Assembly: GCA_964415795.1 (NCBI GenBank)
Contig: CAYQBN010000008.1
Span: 1-64,000 of the forward strand
Origin: CALITV01 sp964415795
Lineage (GTDB): Bacteria > UBP6 > UBA1177 > JAKLFG01
Direction of reading: 5' to 3'
DNA length: 64,000 nt
The position numbers and the translations under genes were made by a program. The notes under the pieces were generated by a model. That model was not told the origin of the DNA. It searched no databases and was given only the letters and a program-made list of their open reading frames with translations. Position 1 is the first letter of the stretch, and the number at the start of each line of letters is the position of its first letter. Positions 34,250 through 42,543 of the stretch are shown one piece after another.

Positions 34250-36909
34250 CGCACCTCCGACAGGCGCTTTTCCAAGTGCGCCATCTTCGTCGCAAGTTCG
34301 CCCTGACGCGCCCGTTCCTGCGCCACGAGATCGGCGGGGGCTTTCGTAAGAAAACTCTCGCTCTGGAGCTTTTGGCTGACGATCTGATGATCACGGCGTA
34401 GTTTCCCAAGTTCCTTTTCGATGCGCCGCGCCTCTTCAGCGAGGTCTATGACGCCGGCAAGCGGCAGATAAAGCGTCCCCAGCGCCACGACCGCCGAGGC
34501 ATCACCCTTGGCGGGCACATGGTGTCCCACGAGGGAGAAGGGCGAAACTTTCGCAAGGCGCTTGAGATATGGTTCGGCGGACTTCGCCTCGGCGTGATGT
34601 TCTTTCGTCGTTACGAGCACTGCGGGAATGGTGAGCGACGGTTTGACCGCGGTCTCGGCACGAATGGTACGCACCGTGGTAACGAGCTCGATGATCCGTT
34701 CCATAGCCGCCGCGTCGTCGGCGAAGCGGGGAAACTCCTCTCCTTTCGGGAACTCGGCGAGCATGATGCTCGGAGAGCGGCGCGTATTGCGGAACGGAAG
34801 CGCCTGCCACAATTCCTCGGTGATGAAGGGCATGAAGGGATGAAGAAGGCGAAGCGAACTGTCGAGCACCTTGAGGAGCACTTTCTTGGTCGCCGCCTTT
34901 TCGGCAGGAGAACCGTCGATAAGGATCGGTTTGGCAAGTTCGATGTACCAGTCGCAGAACTCGTGCCAGAAGAAGTGGTAGAGTTTGGCCGCCGCTTCGG
35001 ACAAGCGGTAACTTTCGAGGTTGCGCGCCACCTCGTCGGCGACCTCGCCGGTGCGGGTGAGTATCCAACGATCGGCAAGCGAGAAGGCATCCTCCCGATA
35101 AGCGGCCGGGTCGAACTCGACGAGTTCGTTCTCGTCGAACTGCATGAGCGCGAAGCGGATCGCGTTGTATATCTTGTTGCAGAAACCGGAGTAGCCCTCT
35201 ATCTGCGAGACCGACAACTTGAGGTCGCGCGCGGTGAGCGGCATCATCGCGAAGGTGAAGCGCAGCGCGTCGGCACCGTACTTTTCGGTGATGTCGAGCG
35301 GGTCTATGACATTGCCGCGCGTCTTGGACATCTTCTGCCCCTTCTCATCGCGCACCATACCGTGGAAATAGACCTTATGGAAAGGAATGTCGCCTCCGAA
35401 CTTGAGCCCCATCATGATCATCCGGGCGACCCAGAAGAAGATGATGTCGAAACCGGTCTCCATGAGGCTCGTGGGGTAGTACTTTTTGAGATCGGGCGTC
35501 TTTTCGGGCCAGCCGAGCGTCGAGAACGGCCAGAGCGCCGACGAGAACCAAGTATCGAGCACATCGGGGTCTCGATGGAGCTTCGTCCCGCCGCACTTGG
35601 GACACTTCACGGGAGCGATCCTTGTGACGATGAGCTCCCCGCACTCGTCGCAGTACCACGCCGGTATCTGGTGACCCCACCAGAGTTGGCGGCTGATGCA
35701 CCAGTCCTTGATGTTGTACATCCACTCGAAGTAGGTCTTTTTCCAGTGATCGGGAATGAATTCGATGCGCCCCGATTCGACCACCTCGATGGCCGGCTTC
35801 GCGAGCGGTGCGATCTTCACGAACCACTGCTTGGAGAGGATAGGCTCGACGGTTGTCTTGCACCGCTGACAGCCCCCGACGGCGTGGCGATGAGGCTCTT
35901 TCTTCACAAGAAGCCCGCGTTCCTCGAGATCGGCAACGATCCTCTCACGCGCCGCCATGGTGGGAAGCCCGCGGTAGGGGCCACCCGCCTCGTTTATCTT
36001 TCCTTCCTCGTCGATGACATTGATCTCGGCGAGCCGGTGCCGTTTGCCGGTCGCGAAGTCGTTGAAGTCGTGCGCCGGGGTCACCTTGACCGCACCTGTG
36101 CCGAACTCGATGTCCACCAGTTCCGCGTCGCCGATGATCGGTATCTCGCGCTCCATGAGCGGGAGGATCGCCGTCTTGCCGATAAGGTGACGAAAGCGGG
36201 GATCGTCGGGATGCACCGCAACCGCGGTGTCACCGAGCATCGTCTCGGGACGGGTCGTCGCAACGGTAAGGAACTCGCTTGTCCCCTTCACCGGATACTT
36301 GATGTACCAAAGCGCTCCATCGCGATCCTCATGTTCGACCTCGAGATCGGAAAGAGCCGTGCGGCAGCGGGGGCACCAGTTGATGATGTAGGTGTCACGA
36401 TAGATGAGTCCCTCTTCGTAGAGTCGCACGAAGACCTCGATGACGGCGCGCGAAAGCCCTTCGTCCATCGTGAACCGCTCACGGCTCCAGTCGAGCGAAC
36501 TGCCGAGACAGCGCAACTGTTGCGAGATGCGGTTGCCGTATTCGCGTTTCCATGCCCACACCCGTTCGAGGAACTTCTCGCGCCCCAACTGGTGACGGGT
36601 GAGTTTTTCCTTCGCGAGTTCGCGTTCGACGACCATCTGCGTCGCGATGCCGGCGTGATCGGTACCGGGGAGCCAGAGGACATCGAAGCCGGTCATGCGC
36701 TTGTAGCGGCAGACGATGTCCTGTATCGTCACAGTGACCGCGTGACCCATGTGGAGCGAGCCGGTGACATTGGGCGGCGGGATGACGATACAGAACGGCG
36801 GCTTGTCGCTCTCGGGATGCGCAGTGAAATAGCCGCGCGATTCCCATTCCTTATACCATTTAGCCTCAACCCCCCGATGATCGTAACGGGTACCAAGTGT
36901 CATAACCAT
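34246..36909 (-). CDS. valS: Valyl-tRNA synthetase
   Basis: This 887-residue class I synthetase charges tRNA-Val. It shows PPPNVTGSLHMGH (HIGH motif), the editing domain with ATTRPETMLGDTAVAVHP, WLPGTDHAGIATQ, KMSKTRGNVIDP (KMSKS) and the C-terminal coiled arm (about 815-887). A CxxC pair (CDECGEL ... CPKCGG) near residue 420 may bind zinc. The annotated start has GGAG 4 bases upstream; ATG two codons later (36903) is an alternative. It heads a five-gene overlapping unit and has a promoter about 30 bases upstream. Confidence 0.95.
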   Translation of the reverse strand: MVMTLGTRYDHRGVEAKWYKEWESRGYFTAHPESDKPPFCIVIPPPNVTGSLHMGHAVTVTIQDIVCRYKRMTGFDVLWLPGTDHAGIATQMVVERELAKEKLTRHQLGREKFLERVWAWKREYGNRISQQLRCLGSSLDWSRERFTMDEGLSRAVIEVFVRLYEEGLIYRDTYIINWCPRCRTALSDLEVEHEDRDGALWYIKYPVKGTSEFLTVATTRPETMLGDTAVAVHPDDPRFRHLIGKTAILPLMEREIPIIGDAELVDIEFGTGAVKVTPAHDFNDFATGKRHRLAEINVIDEEGKINEAGGPYRGLPTMAARERIVADLEERGLLVKKEPHRHAVGGCQRCKTTVEPILSKQWFVKIAPLAKPAIEVVESGRIEFIPDHWKKTYFEWMYNIKDWCISRQLWWGHQIPAWYCDECGELIVTRIAPVKCPKCGGTKLHRDPDVLDTWFSSALWPFSTLGWPEKTPDLKKYYPTSLMETGFDIIFFWVARMIMMGLKFGGDIPFHKVYFHGMVRDEKGQKMSKTRGNVIDPLDITEKYGADALRFTFAMMPLTARDLKLSVSQIEGYSGFCNKIYNAIRFALMQFDENELVEFDPAAYREDAFSLADRWILTRTGEVADEVARNLESYRLSEAAAKLYHFFWHEFCDWYIELAKPILIDGSPAEKAATKKVLLKVLDSSLRLLHPFMPFITEELWQALPFRNTRRSPSIMLAEFPKGEEFPRFADDAAAMERIIELVTTVRTIRAETAVKPSLTIPAVLVTTKEHHAEAKSAEPYLKRLAKVSPFSLVGHHVPAKGDASAVVALGTLYLPLAGVIDLAEEARRIEKELGKLRRDHQIVSQKLQSESFLTKAPADLVAQERARQGELATKMAHLEKRLSEVR

Positions 36910-36939
36910 TCATCTCCGTTGGAAAAACGACGCCCGATA

Positions 36940-36967
36940 CTCATACCTGCCACGGGGAAAAAGTCAA
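36940..36967 (-). promoter_or_regulatory. Promoter for the valS unit
   Basis: On the minus strand TTGACT (36962-36967), 16-base spacer, TATGAG (36940-36945). No T-box-like leader is present. A 7-bp hairpin (GCCAC/GTGGC core, CAT loop) lies just upstream. Confidence 0.45.
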
Positions 36968-37021
36968 AGTTATTGCCACCGATGCAGTGGCCCAAAAAAC
37001 GAAAAGATGCGGTGCAGGGGT

Positions 37022-37168
37022 CTACTCGTTGACCTCAGGCGCTTGGAAGGCTTCCTGCCCGTGCTCGCGGGCCTTCTCCTGCTCGCGGGAGTAGTCTTTC
37101 TTCGGCTCGGACGCGCAGGCCGCGACAAGAAGTACACCAGCGATGAAAGCGAACACCATCTTCTTCAT
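37022..37168 (-). CDS. Small lipoprotein (48 residues)
   Basis: A short frame encodes MKKMVFAFIAGVLLVAAC followed by ASEPKKDYSREQEK and an acidic end. The lipobox LVAAC places the lipid Cys at 18, leaving a mature peptide of about 31 very hydrophilic residues. AAGGAG sits 7 bases before the ATG and a good promoter lies upstream, so it is very likely a real gene although tiny. It resembles entericidin-like and other small envelope lipoproteins only in size. Function unknown. Confidence 0.75.
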   Translation of the reverse strand: MKKMVFAFIAGVLLVAACASEPKKDYSREQEKAREHGQEAFQAPEVNE

Positions 37169-37197
37169 CTTCCGTCTCCTTACTCAAGGGTAAAATA

Positions 37198-37226
37198 ACT
37201 ATAGCGTGGAGGCTGCCGTTTTGCAA
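37198..37226 (-). promoter_or_regulatory. Promoter for the small lipoprotein
   Basis: On the minus strand TTGCAA (37221-37226), 17-base spacer, TATAGT (37198-37203), about 30 bases before the ATG at 37168. Confidence 0.6.
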
Positions 37227-37231
37227 CTAAC

Positions 37232-37660
37232 TCATTCCCGAAGCTCCCTGAACATCTTCTCCACCGTCTCTTTCTCCCGCTCAAGGACGGCCAGCCGCTC
37301 GGTGAGGTCGGCGGCGCTTTTGACCTTGAGCGTCAGCGTCACGGTGTCGCCTTCGGCGAAGGGGGGATAGGTAACGGTGACGCCGGTCTTGGAAAAGAGC
37401 CGGTCGCAAAGCGCATCGAGCCGCTCTTTTTTCGCGGTCCAGAGCGGATAGCGGAGCGCTTCGAGCCGCCGCGTCAACTCGTCGAAATTCTCGAGCGGAT
37501 GGCCGGGGCGCGCAATGAGCTCGGCGTATCCCGCTTTTTCGAGCACCGCTTCGGGGCTGATGCCGTCGCGCCGTGCGATGTCCTCGATGAGTTCGATGGC
37601 GCGGTTCCGGGCGTTCTTCTTCGGTTTGAACTGGTCGAGCAGGTCGTGGAAGGAACTCAT
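37232..37660 (-). CDS. Hypothetical protein, 142 residues
   Basis: A soluble, charged protein with mostly helical sequence. The middle (ISPEAVLEKAGYAELIARPG) and the C-terminal coil (LTERLAVLEREKETVEKMF) stand out. I do not recognise a family. The start ATG at 37660 overlaps the stop of the flavoprotein gene (TAATG) with GGAAGG-like sequence absent, so translation is probably coupled. Position suggests co-expression with the dehydrogenase, but nothing in its sequence suggests an enzyme subunit. Confidence 0.6.
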   Translation of the reverse strand: MSSFHDLLDQFKPKKNARNRAIELIEDIARRDGISPEAVLEKAGYAELIARPGHPLENFDELTRRLEALRYPLWTAKKERLDALCDRLFSKTGVTVTYPPFAEGDTVTLTLKVKSAADLTERLAVLEREKETVEKMFRELRE

Positions 37661-38805
37661 TACTTGAGCATCTCGGTGCCGGTGAAGGCGCGGTAGGGGG
37701 AGAGCTGGTCGAAGATGAACTGGTAATCCTTGCGACCGTCGCAGATCGTCTCGGCGATGATCGTGCCGAGCCCCGGCCCCAGCATGAACCCCTGACCACA
37801 CATGCCGACGAGGTTGAGCATGTTCTCGGCCTCTTTCATGAATCCGACGATCGGGAAGCCGTCGGGGGTCATCGGGTAGAGGCCGCGCCAGGTCCGGCGG
37901 ACGCGGATGTTACGGAGACGCGGATAGAGTTCGAGCATCCGGCGGACGACGAGCGGCAGGAACTCCGAGGTATTGTCACAATCCTTGCCATAGTGCTTGG
38001 GATTGGGAGTGATACAGAAGACTATTTGACCGCCGACCGCTTGATAGAAATAGTAGTTGTCGCTGTGGCCGTCGGAGCGGATATCCACGATCATCGGCTC
38101 GAAGAAGCGCTCGACCGGTTCGGTGATACCCCCCTCGTGGCTGTCGGGATACACCGGCAGATCGATGCCCGCCAGTTGTCCGATCCTGCGCGCATCACCG
38201 CCGGCGGCGTTGATGACGAGTTCGGCGGAAAAAGTGTTCCGGTCGGTTTTGACCGACACGATCCGACGGTCCTTTTTCTCGAACGAGAGTACCGTTTCAT
38301 AGAAGTAGAAGTCAACGCCGGCATCGCAGGCGAGCTTGCAGAAGACGCCGATCGTCTTGAGCGGCGACGCGAAGCCATCCTCGGGAGAGTAGGTGCCGCC
38401 ACGCAGGCCGCGCGGACTGATGCCGGGACACAGCCGCTGGACCTCTTCGGCGTCTATCCAGTTGATATTGAGTCCGAACTGGTGTTGGACCTTGAGAAGT
38501 TCCTTGAGCGTTCGCTCCCGTTCGGTGTCATAGACCGGGAAGAGGTATCCTCCCTGATACCAGTCAAGATGATGCCCTTCTCTCTCCATTTCGCGGACGA
38601 TCTCGAGCGACCGCTGACATATCTTTATCTTCGCCGGATCGCTGTGGGTAGCCCGGATGCCGCCGATCGCTGCGCGGTTCTGTCCGCGTCCGACCGAGGC
38701 GTGCTTCTCGACCACCGCCACCTTCTTCCCCTTCCGGGCGAGGTAGAGCGCCGTCGGGACCCCGACCGAACCGGCGCCAATGATGAGGATATCGTAGGTT
38801 TTCAT
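37660..38805 (-). CDS. FAD-dependent amine/amino-acid dehydrogenase, DAO-family subunit
   Basis: This 381-residue DAO-superfamily flavoprotein has the N-terminal FAD motif DILIIGAGSVGVPTALYLA and a late GxxPMTPDGFPIVG segment with the substrate and FAD contacts typical of glycine oxidase, sarcosine oxidase and HcnC/OoxB proteins. It lies 4 bases after a large multi-cofactor flavoprotein. Such pairs form heteromeric dehydrogenases for proline, hydroxyproline, opines or glycine (HcnABC, OoxAB, archaeal proline dehydrogenase). The substrate cannot be told from sequence alone. The RGQNRAAIGGIRATHS loop near the FAD pyrophosphate is typical of the oxidase family. Confidence 0.85.
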   Translation of the reverse strand: MKTYDILIIGAGSVGVPTALYLARKGKKVAVVEKHASVGRGQNRAAIGGIRATHSDPAKIKICQRSLEIVREMEREGHHLDWYQGGYLFPVYDTERERTLKELLKVQHQFGLNINWIDAEEVQRLCPGISPRGLRGGTYSPEDGFASPLKTIGVFCKLACDAGVDFYFYETVLSFEKKDRRIVSVKTDRNTFSAELVINAAGGDARRIGQLAGIDLPVYPDSHEGGITEPVERFFEPMIVDIRSDGHSDNYYFYQAVGGQIVFCITPNPKHYGKDCDNTSEFLPLVVRRMLELYPRLRNIRVRRTWRGLYPMTPDGFPIVGFMKEAENMLNLVGMCGQGFMLGPGLGTIIAETICDGRKDYQFIFDQLSPYRAFTGTEMLK

Positions 38806-38809
38806 GAGG

Positions 38810-40879
38810 CTACTCCGTCTTCTCTTCGTTCACGATAGCGTACATCGGCACCTCGACCGAAAGCGGCCTGATGCTTCCCTCGGCGACGGTCGAGAAATCG
38901 ACCCCCGCCGCCTTGAAGACGCGCGGGAATTGGACCGAGCAGGTCTTCGAGCCGCAGGCACCCATGCCGACCCGTATCTGCTTGAGCTGGTTGATGTCGC
39001 GCACCTTGTGTTCTTTGATGAACTTTACCACCTCGCCGAGCGTCACCCGCTCGCACCGGCAGACGATGCCGTTCTCGGGGACATAATCGAACACCGGCTT
39101 GGGAAGCGGACGCGTCTCTTTCTCCCCCTGCACCCGAATACCGGCGACCTTCTCGGCGTTTCCCAGCGTCGTCCGCACCGTCACAAGCGTCGTCTTGTAC
39201 TTCTTGTTGAGTTGCAGTTTGACCACCGTCGCCTCTTCGAGGAGGTTGCCGTCGATGTCGGTCACCGGAACCTTGTCGCCGACCTTGAACGGGACGATGA
39301 ACTCGTGCGGAAGGACCACCTCGGCCGTCTTGTCGTCAACCTTCCGCGCGAGGGTTATCGCAAGTCCCGGACAGGCTGCGACGCAGATGCCGCATCCGAT
39401 GCACTCACCTGCGAGATAAGGAACATCCATGATGGTACCCGTCTTGTCCTTGAGCTTTATCGCTCCCTTCGGGCAGACGGTCGTACAAGGGTTGCAGGGT
39501 ATTTCCTGAATGCAGGTGAATATCGGCTGGAACTTGTCGGTCAACGTTACCGGATCGAGGGGAAACACCTCACCGGGACGGCTTTTCAAAACCTCCGCCT
39601 TCTTGAGCCATGTGTCGTCTATCACCACATCCTCGCCGAGAAGCCGCGCCATCTTGAGCCCTGCGATGCGGCCGCCGAACATCGCGCTCGAGGCCTCGGC
39701 GATCTCGTCGGCGTCACCCGCCTTGACCACCTTGAACTCGAACCGTTCGGCCATCTCGTAGAACTCATCGGCAGAGGTAAGCCCCGCGGCGATGAGAAGC
39801 GTATCCACTTCATAGGTGCGCGCCGTCTCGAGGATAGGATTCCACTGCTTGTCCACCTCGGCGACCGTCACCCGTTCGACCTTGCCGTTCCCTGCCGCGG
39901 AGAGGACCGTCGTGTTAAGGTAGATCGGCACGCCCATACGCCGTATCTTGTCGGCATGAACCTTGTAACCGCTTATCTCGGACGCGATCTCGACGATGCC
40001 GGCGACCGCGATCCCCGCCTGCAACGCATGGTAGGCAGCGATGAGGCCGACATTGCCCGAGCCGACGACGAGCACCTTCTTCGCCGCCCGCACGAGATCA
40101 CGATTGACGAGCGTCTGGAACGCGCCGGCGCCATAGACGCCGGGCAGGTCGTTGCCGGGAAAGACGATACTCTTCTCCCGTGCGCCCGCCGAGACGATGA
40201 GTCCCTCGAAACTGACGAGGAGATAGCGCCGGTTCTTCTCGAAGAGTCCCGCTTTGCGATCCTTGTAGATACCAACGACCGCCGTTTCAGTAAATACCGT
40301 TACATTCTTGTAAGAGCGGAGTTCCTTCTCGAGGATCCGAGCGATCTCGTAGCCGCGCGTCCCAGCATAGCAGTCCTCTTCGGAGCCGAAGAACTTGTGG
40401 GTCTGGAGCACCAGTTTGCCGCCGAGCCGATCCTTGTCGTCGGCGAGCACGACTCGCAGCCCGAGCTTCGCGAGCTCTATCGCCGCGGTGAGCCCCGATG
40501 GACCACCGCCGACCACGAGCACATCGCAGTTGACGACCTTTTTCTCGTGGTTGCGGAGCGGTTCGTCATCGGGCGGCAACGCCGGAAGGCGGTTGAGCGT
40601 CCGGATATCCATCCCTTCACGGAGCGGCGTCACGCACGACTTCTGCGCATGACCATCGATGATGACGGTGCACTGGGAACACTGCCCGTTGGCGCAGAAG
40701 ATGCCCTGCGGAGCGCCGTCCTTGCGATGGATCGAAAATCGGGTGATGCCGTTCGCGAAGAGCGCCGAACTGACCATCTCCCCTTCGAGGCCGCGCATCG
40801 GCACACCATCGAAGGTGAAGGAAACCTCTTTCTGCGTTCGTGTCGTGTCGAGGATCGGATGTTCTTCTATTCGCCGCAT
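38810..40879 (-). CDS. Multi-cofactor flavoprotein subunit: 2Fe-2S, FAD/NAD, 2[4Fe-4S], BFD-like
   Basis: This 689-residue fusion carries, in order: an HcnA-like 2Fe-2S domain (Cys62, 67, 70, 82; FCANGQCSQC), an HcnB/OoxA-like pyridine-nucleotide disulfide oxidoreductase domain with FAD (GGGPSG, 124-129) and second Rossmann (VVGSGNVG, 271-278) motifs, a ferredoxin module with two 4Fe-4S sets (Cys456-469; CIGCGICVAACP, 493-503), a small beta insert, and a BFD-like 2Fe-2S domain (CRC at 607-609; Cys642, Cys647). It passes electrons from the DAO subunit, probably to a ferredoxin or quinone acceptor. The fusion of parts usually split over two or three genes is notable. A promoter lies just upstream. 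Confidence 0.88.
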   Translation of the reverse strand: MRRIEEHPILDTTRTQKEVSFTFDGVPMRGLEGEMVSSALFANGITRFSIHRKDGAPQGIFCANGQCSQCTVIIDGHAQKSCVTPLREGMDIRTLNRLPALPPDDEPLRNHEKKVVNCDVLVVGGGPSGLTAAIELAKLGLRVVLADDKDRLGGKLVLQTHKFFGSEEDCYAGTRGYEIARILEKELRSYKNVTVFTETAVVGIYKDRKAGLFEKNRRYLLVSFEGLIVSAGAREKSIVFPGNDLPGVYGAGAFQTLVNRDLVRAAKKVLVVGSGNVGLIAAYHALQAGIAVAGIVEIASEISGYKVHADKIRRMGVPIYLNTTVLSAAGNGKVERVTVAEVDKQWNPILETARTYEVDTLLIAAGLTSADEFYEMAERFEFKVVKAGDADEIAEASSAMFGGRIAGLKMARLLGEDVVIDDTWLKKAEVLKSRPGEVFPLDPVTLTDKFQPIFTCIQEIPCNPCTTVCPKGAIKLKDKTGTIMDVPYLAGECIGCGICVAACPGLAITLARKVDDKTAEVVLPHEFIVPFKVGDKVPVTDIDGNLLEEATVVKLQLNKKYKTTLVTVRTTLGNAEKVAGIRVQGEKETRPLPKPVFDYVPENGIVCRCERVTLGEVVKFIKEHKVRDINQLKQIRVGMGACGSKTCSVQFPRVFKAAGVDFSTVAEGSIRPLSVEVPMYAIVNEEKTE

Positions 40880-40906
40880 GGGATACTCCTTTCGGTAACC
40901 GAGCCT

Positions 40907-40934
40907 ACCCTATGCGGAGAGCGTAAAAAGTCAA
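40907..40934 (-). promoter_or_regulatory. Promoter for the dehydrogenase unit
   Basis: On the minus strand TTGACT (40929-40934), 16-base spacer, TAGGGT (40907-40912), then AAAGGAG before the ATG at 40879. The -35 again runs into a T tract. Confidence 0.45.
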
Positions 40935-40948
40935 TGCAAAGAGAAAAG

Positions 40949-41683
40949 TCACCACTTCCCCGAGGAGCCGCCGCCGCCGAACCGGCCGCCGCCGCCCGAG
41001 AATCCACCGCCGCCGCTTCTCCCGCCGCCGAAGAAGCCGCCCCACCGCCCCGTTGTCGGCGAGCGATAGAACCGCCCGCCGCCGATGCCGCCACCCGGCC
41101 CGCCGGGTCCCCTTCCCGAACGCACGGCGATAAGAAAGACGAAAAACGCCAGCAGTACGACCCCGGCGAAGAACAGGTCACCGTACGAGGCGGTTCCGCT
41201 TCCCTCTTCGGGCACGAACTCTCCCTTCACCGCGGCGATCATCGCATCGACACCCGCCTCGACGCCGCCCGCGAAGTCGCCTTCGCGGAATCGCGGCACG
41301 ATGATGTTCCGGATGATGCGGTTCGACAGCGCGTCGGTCAGTTTCCCCTCGAGCCCGTAGCCGACCTCGATGCGCAGTTCCCGGTCCTCCTTCGCAACGA
41401 CGAGCAGCGCGCCGTTGTCCCGGCCACGCTTGCCGATCGCCCACTTCTCGGCAACCCGCAAGGAAAAGTCCTCGATGCTGTCGCCCTGAAGCGAAGGCAC
41501 GGTAAGCACGACGATCTGCGTCGAATCGCTCTTTTCGAGCGCCGCAAGTTTCGCCTCCAGCCGCGTCTTGACATCGGCCGGAAGCATCCCGGCGTTGTCA
41601 TTCACCCGGCCGGCAAGCGGCGGAACCTCGAGCGCCCAGAGCGTCGCGCAGAAAAAAGGGAGGAGGAAAAACAACCACCGCAT
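40949..41683 (-). CDS. TPM domain protein with Gly-rich C-terminus (YgcG type)
   Basis: This 244-residue protein has a signal peptide (1-17, ending LWA), a TPM domain (about 22-155: VNDNAGMLPADVK, IVVLTVPSLQGDSIEDFS, KRGRDNGALLVVAKEDRELRIE, GYGLEGKLTDA), one TM helix (about 170-188) and a Gly/Ser/Phe-rich tail. TPM proteins occur in thylakoids and bacterial envelopes, often next to LemA, as here (3 bases apart). Their biochemical role is not clear, though acid phosphatase activity and membrane-stress roles have been proposed for the family. Confidence 0.88.
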   Translation of the reverse strand: MRWLFFLLPFFCATLWALEVPPLAGRVNDNAGMLPADVKTRLEAKLAALEKSDSTQIVVLTVPSLQGDSIEDFSLRVAEKWAIGKRGRDNGALLVVAKEDRELRIEVGYGLEGKLTDALSNRIIRNIIVPRFREGDFAGGVEAGVDAMIAAVKGEFVPEEGSGTASYGDLFFAGVVLLAFFVFLIAVRSGRGPGGPGGGIGGGRFYRSPTTGRWGGFFGGGRSGGGGFSGGGGRFGGGGSSGKW

Positions 41684-41686
41684 GGG

Positions 41687-42268
41687 CTAGAACTGCACCT
41701 TCGGGACCTCTTTCGCCTTCTCGTCGGCCTTGAAGTACTCCTTTTTCTCGAGGTGCAACAGCCACGCGTTGATAAGGTTGTTCGGGAAACCGCGAATGGA
41801 GGCGTTGAAGGTCTTCACTGCCTCGTTGTAGCGCTGTCGGGCGACATTGATGCGGTTCTCGGTCCCTTCGAGCTGTGATTGCAGATCGCGAAAGTTCTCG
41901 CTCGCCTTGAGGTCGGGATACTGTTCGGCGATGACGAGCAGGCGGGAAAGTCCCGCCGCCAGTTCGCCCTGCGCCTTCTGGAACTTCGCCATCGCCTCGG
42001 CGCTGGCGAGATCTTTGGCGTCGATCTTCGTCTGCCCGACCTGTGAACGCATCGCCACGATCTTTTCGAGCGTCTCGGCCTCATGGGCGGCGTAGCCCTT
42101 GACGGTCGCGACAAGGTTGGGAATGAGATCGGCGCGCCGCTGGAGCGCGCTTTCGAGGTCGCCCCACGCCTTGAACACCTCCTCCTCCTGCCGCTGCATC
42201 GTGTTGTAACCGCAGGAACTCAGCACGAACGCCGCGACGAGCGCTATGATCACCGTGAGTCTCGTCAT
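41687..42268 (-). CDS. lemA: LemA family lipoprotein
   Basis: This 193-residue protein has a signal peptide with lipobox LSSC and then the LemA helical fold: NTMQRQEEEVFKAWGDLESA, the LQRRADLIPNLVATVKGYA signature, ENFRDLQSQLEGTENRI, and VKTFNASIRGFPNNL. A start at 42268 is chosen because GGGAGG lies 5 bases before it. The usual N-terminal TM anchor is here a lipoprotein signal. It precedes the TPM gene, the common LemA-TPM pairing. Function is not established. Confidence 0.9.
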   Translation of the reverse strand: MTRLTVIIALVAAFVLSSCGYNTMQRQEEEVFKAWGDLESALQRRADLIPNLVATVKGYAAHEAETLEKIVAMRSQVGQTKIDAKDLASAEAMAKFQKAQGELAAGLSRLLVIAEQYPDLKASENFRDLQSQLEGTENRINVARQRYNEAVKTFNASIRGFPNNLINAWLLHLEKKEYFKADEKAKEVPKVQF

Positions 42269-42337
42269 CGGAACCTCCCTAGGGAAAGACGGGGGTACTG
42301 TAGCGACAAACGCCTCAGGAGTCAACTTCGGCAACGA

Positions 42338-42454
42338 TCACCGCTTCATCAGCGCGAACACGCACCAACCCAAGGTGGCGTACTTTTCGGGGGTGAAGGG
42401 GTTGTGGATGCGGTGGGCGCTTTCGGTGATGGTGAATATCCGTGGGATGTCCAT
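42338..42454 (-). pseudogene. Truncated N-terminus of a SAM-dependent methyltransferase
   Basis: The minus strand encodes 38 residues starting MDIPRIFTITESAHRIHNPF and TPEKYATLG. That is the conserved opening of a family of class I SAM methyltransferases, which normally continues to a Rossmann domain. Here it turns into an unrelated WCVFALMKR and a stop. No methyltransferase core follows on either side. I read it as a leftover from a deletion or insertion. It lies in the 275-base gap next to the AT-rich gene, marking a rearranged spot. Recognition of the motif is from memory and should be checked. Confidence 0.6.
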
Positions 42455-42543
42455 TGCAGAAAAATTCCTTAGCTTATACTTATACTTTATGATAGAACCA
42501 CCCCACGGTGCCAGATCGAAGCATGGACAACAGAGTTACTCGT

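Noticed and set aside
32522..34306. A plus-strand open frame of about 590 codons opposite nadC and the TM protein
   Set aside because: Antisense to nadC and its neighbour, no ribosome site, no recognizable motifs.
36968..37000. A 7-bp hairpin upstream of valS as a T-box leader or terminator
   Set aside because: No T-box motif is present and no U-run follows the stem on either strand, so neither a riboswitch nor a strong terminator is supported.
34519..37032. A plus-strand open frame of over 800 codons opposite valS
   Set aside because: It lies fully antisense to valyl-tRNA synthetase, which has all class I motifs. The predicted product is low in hydrophobic residues and has no domain.
38804..41878. 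A plus-strand open frame of about 1,000 codons opposite the dehydrogenase and TPM genes
   Set aside because: It spans several well-supported minus-strand genes with clear motifs; the product is Arg/Asp-rich with no recognizable domain. It is a by-product of high GC and codon bias.
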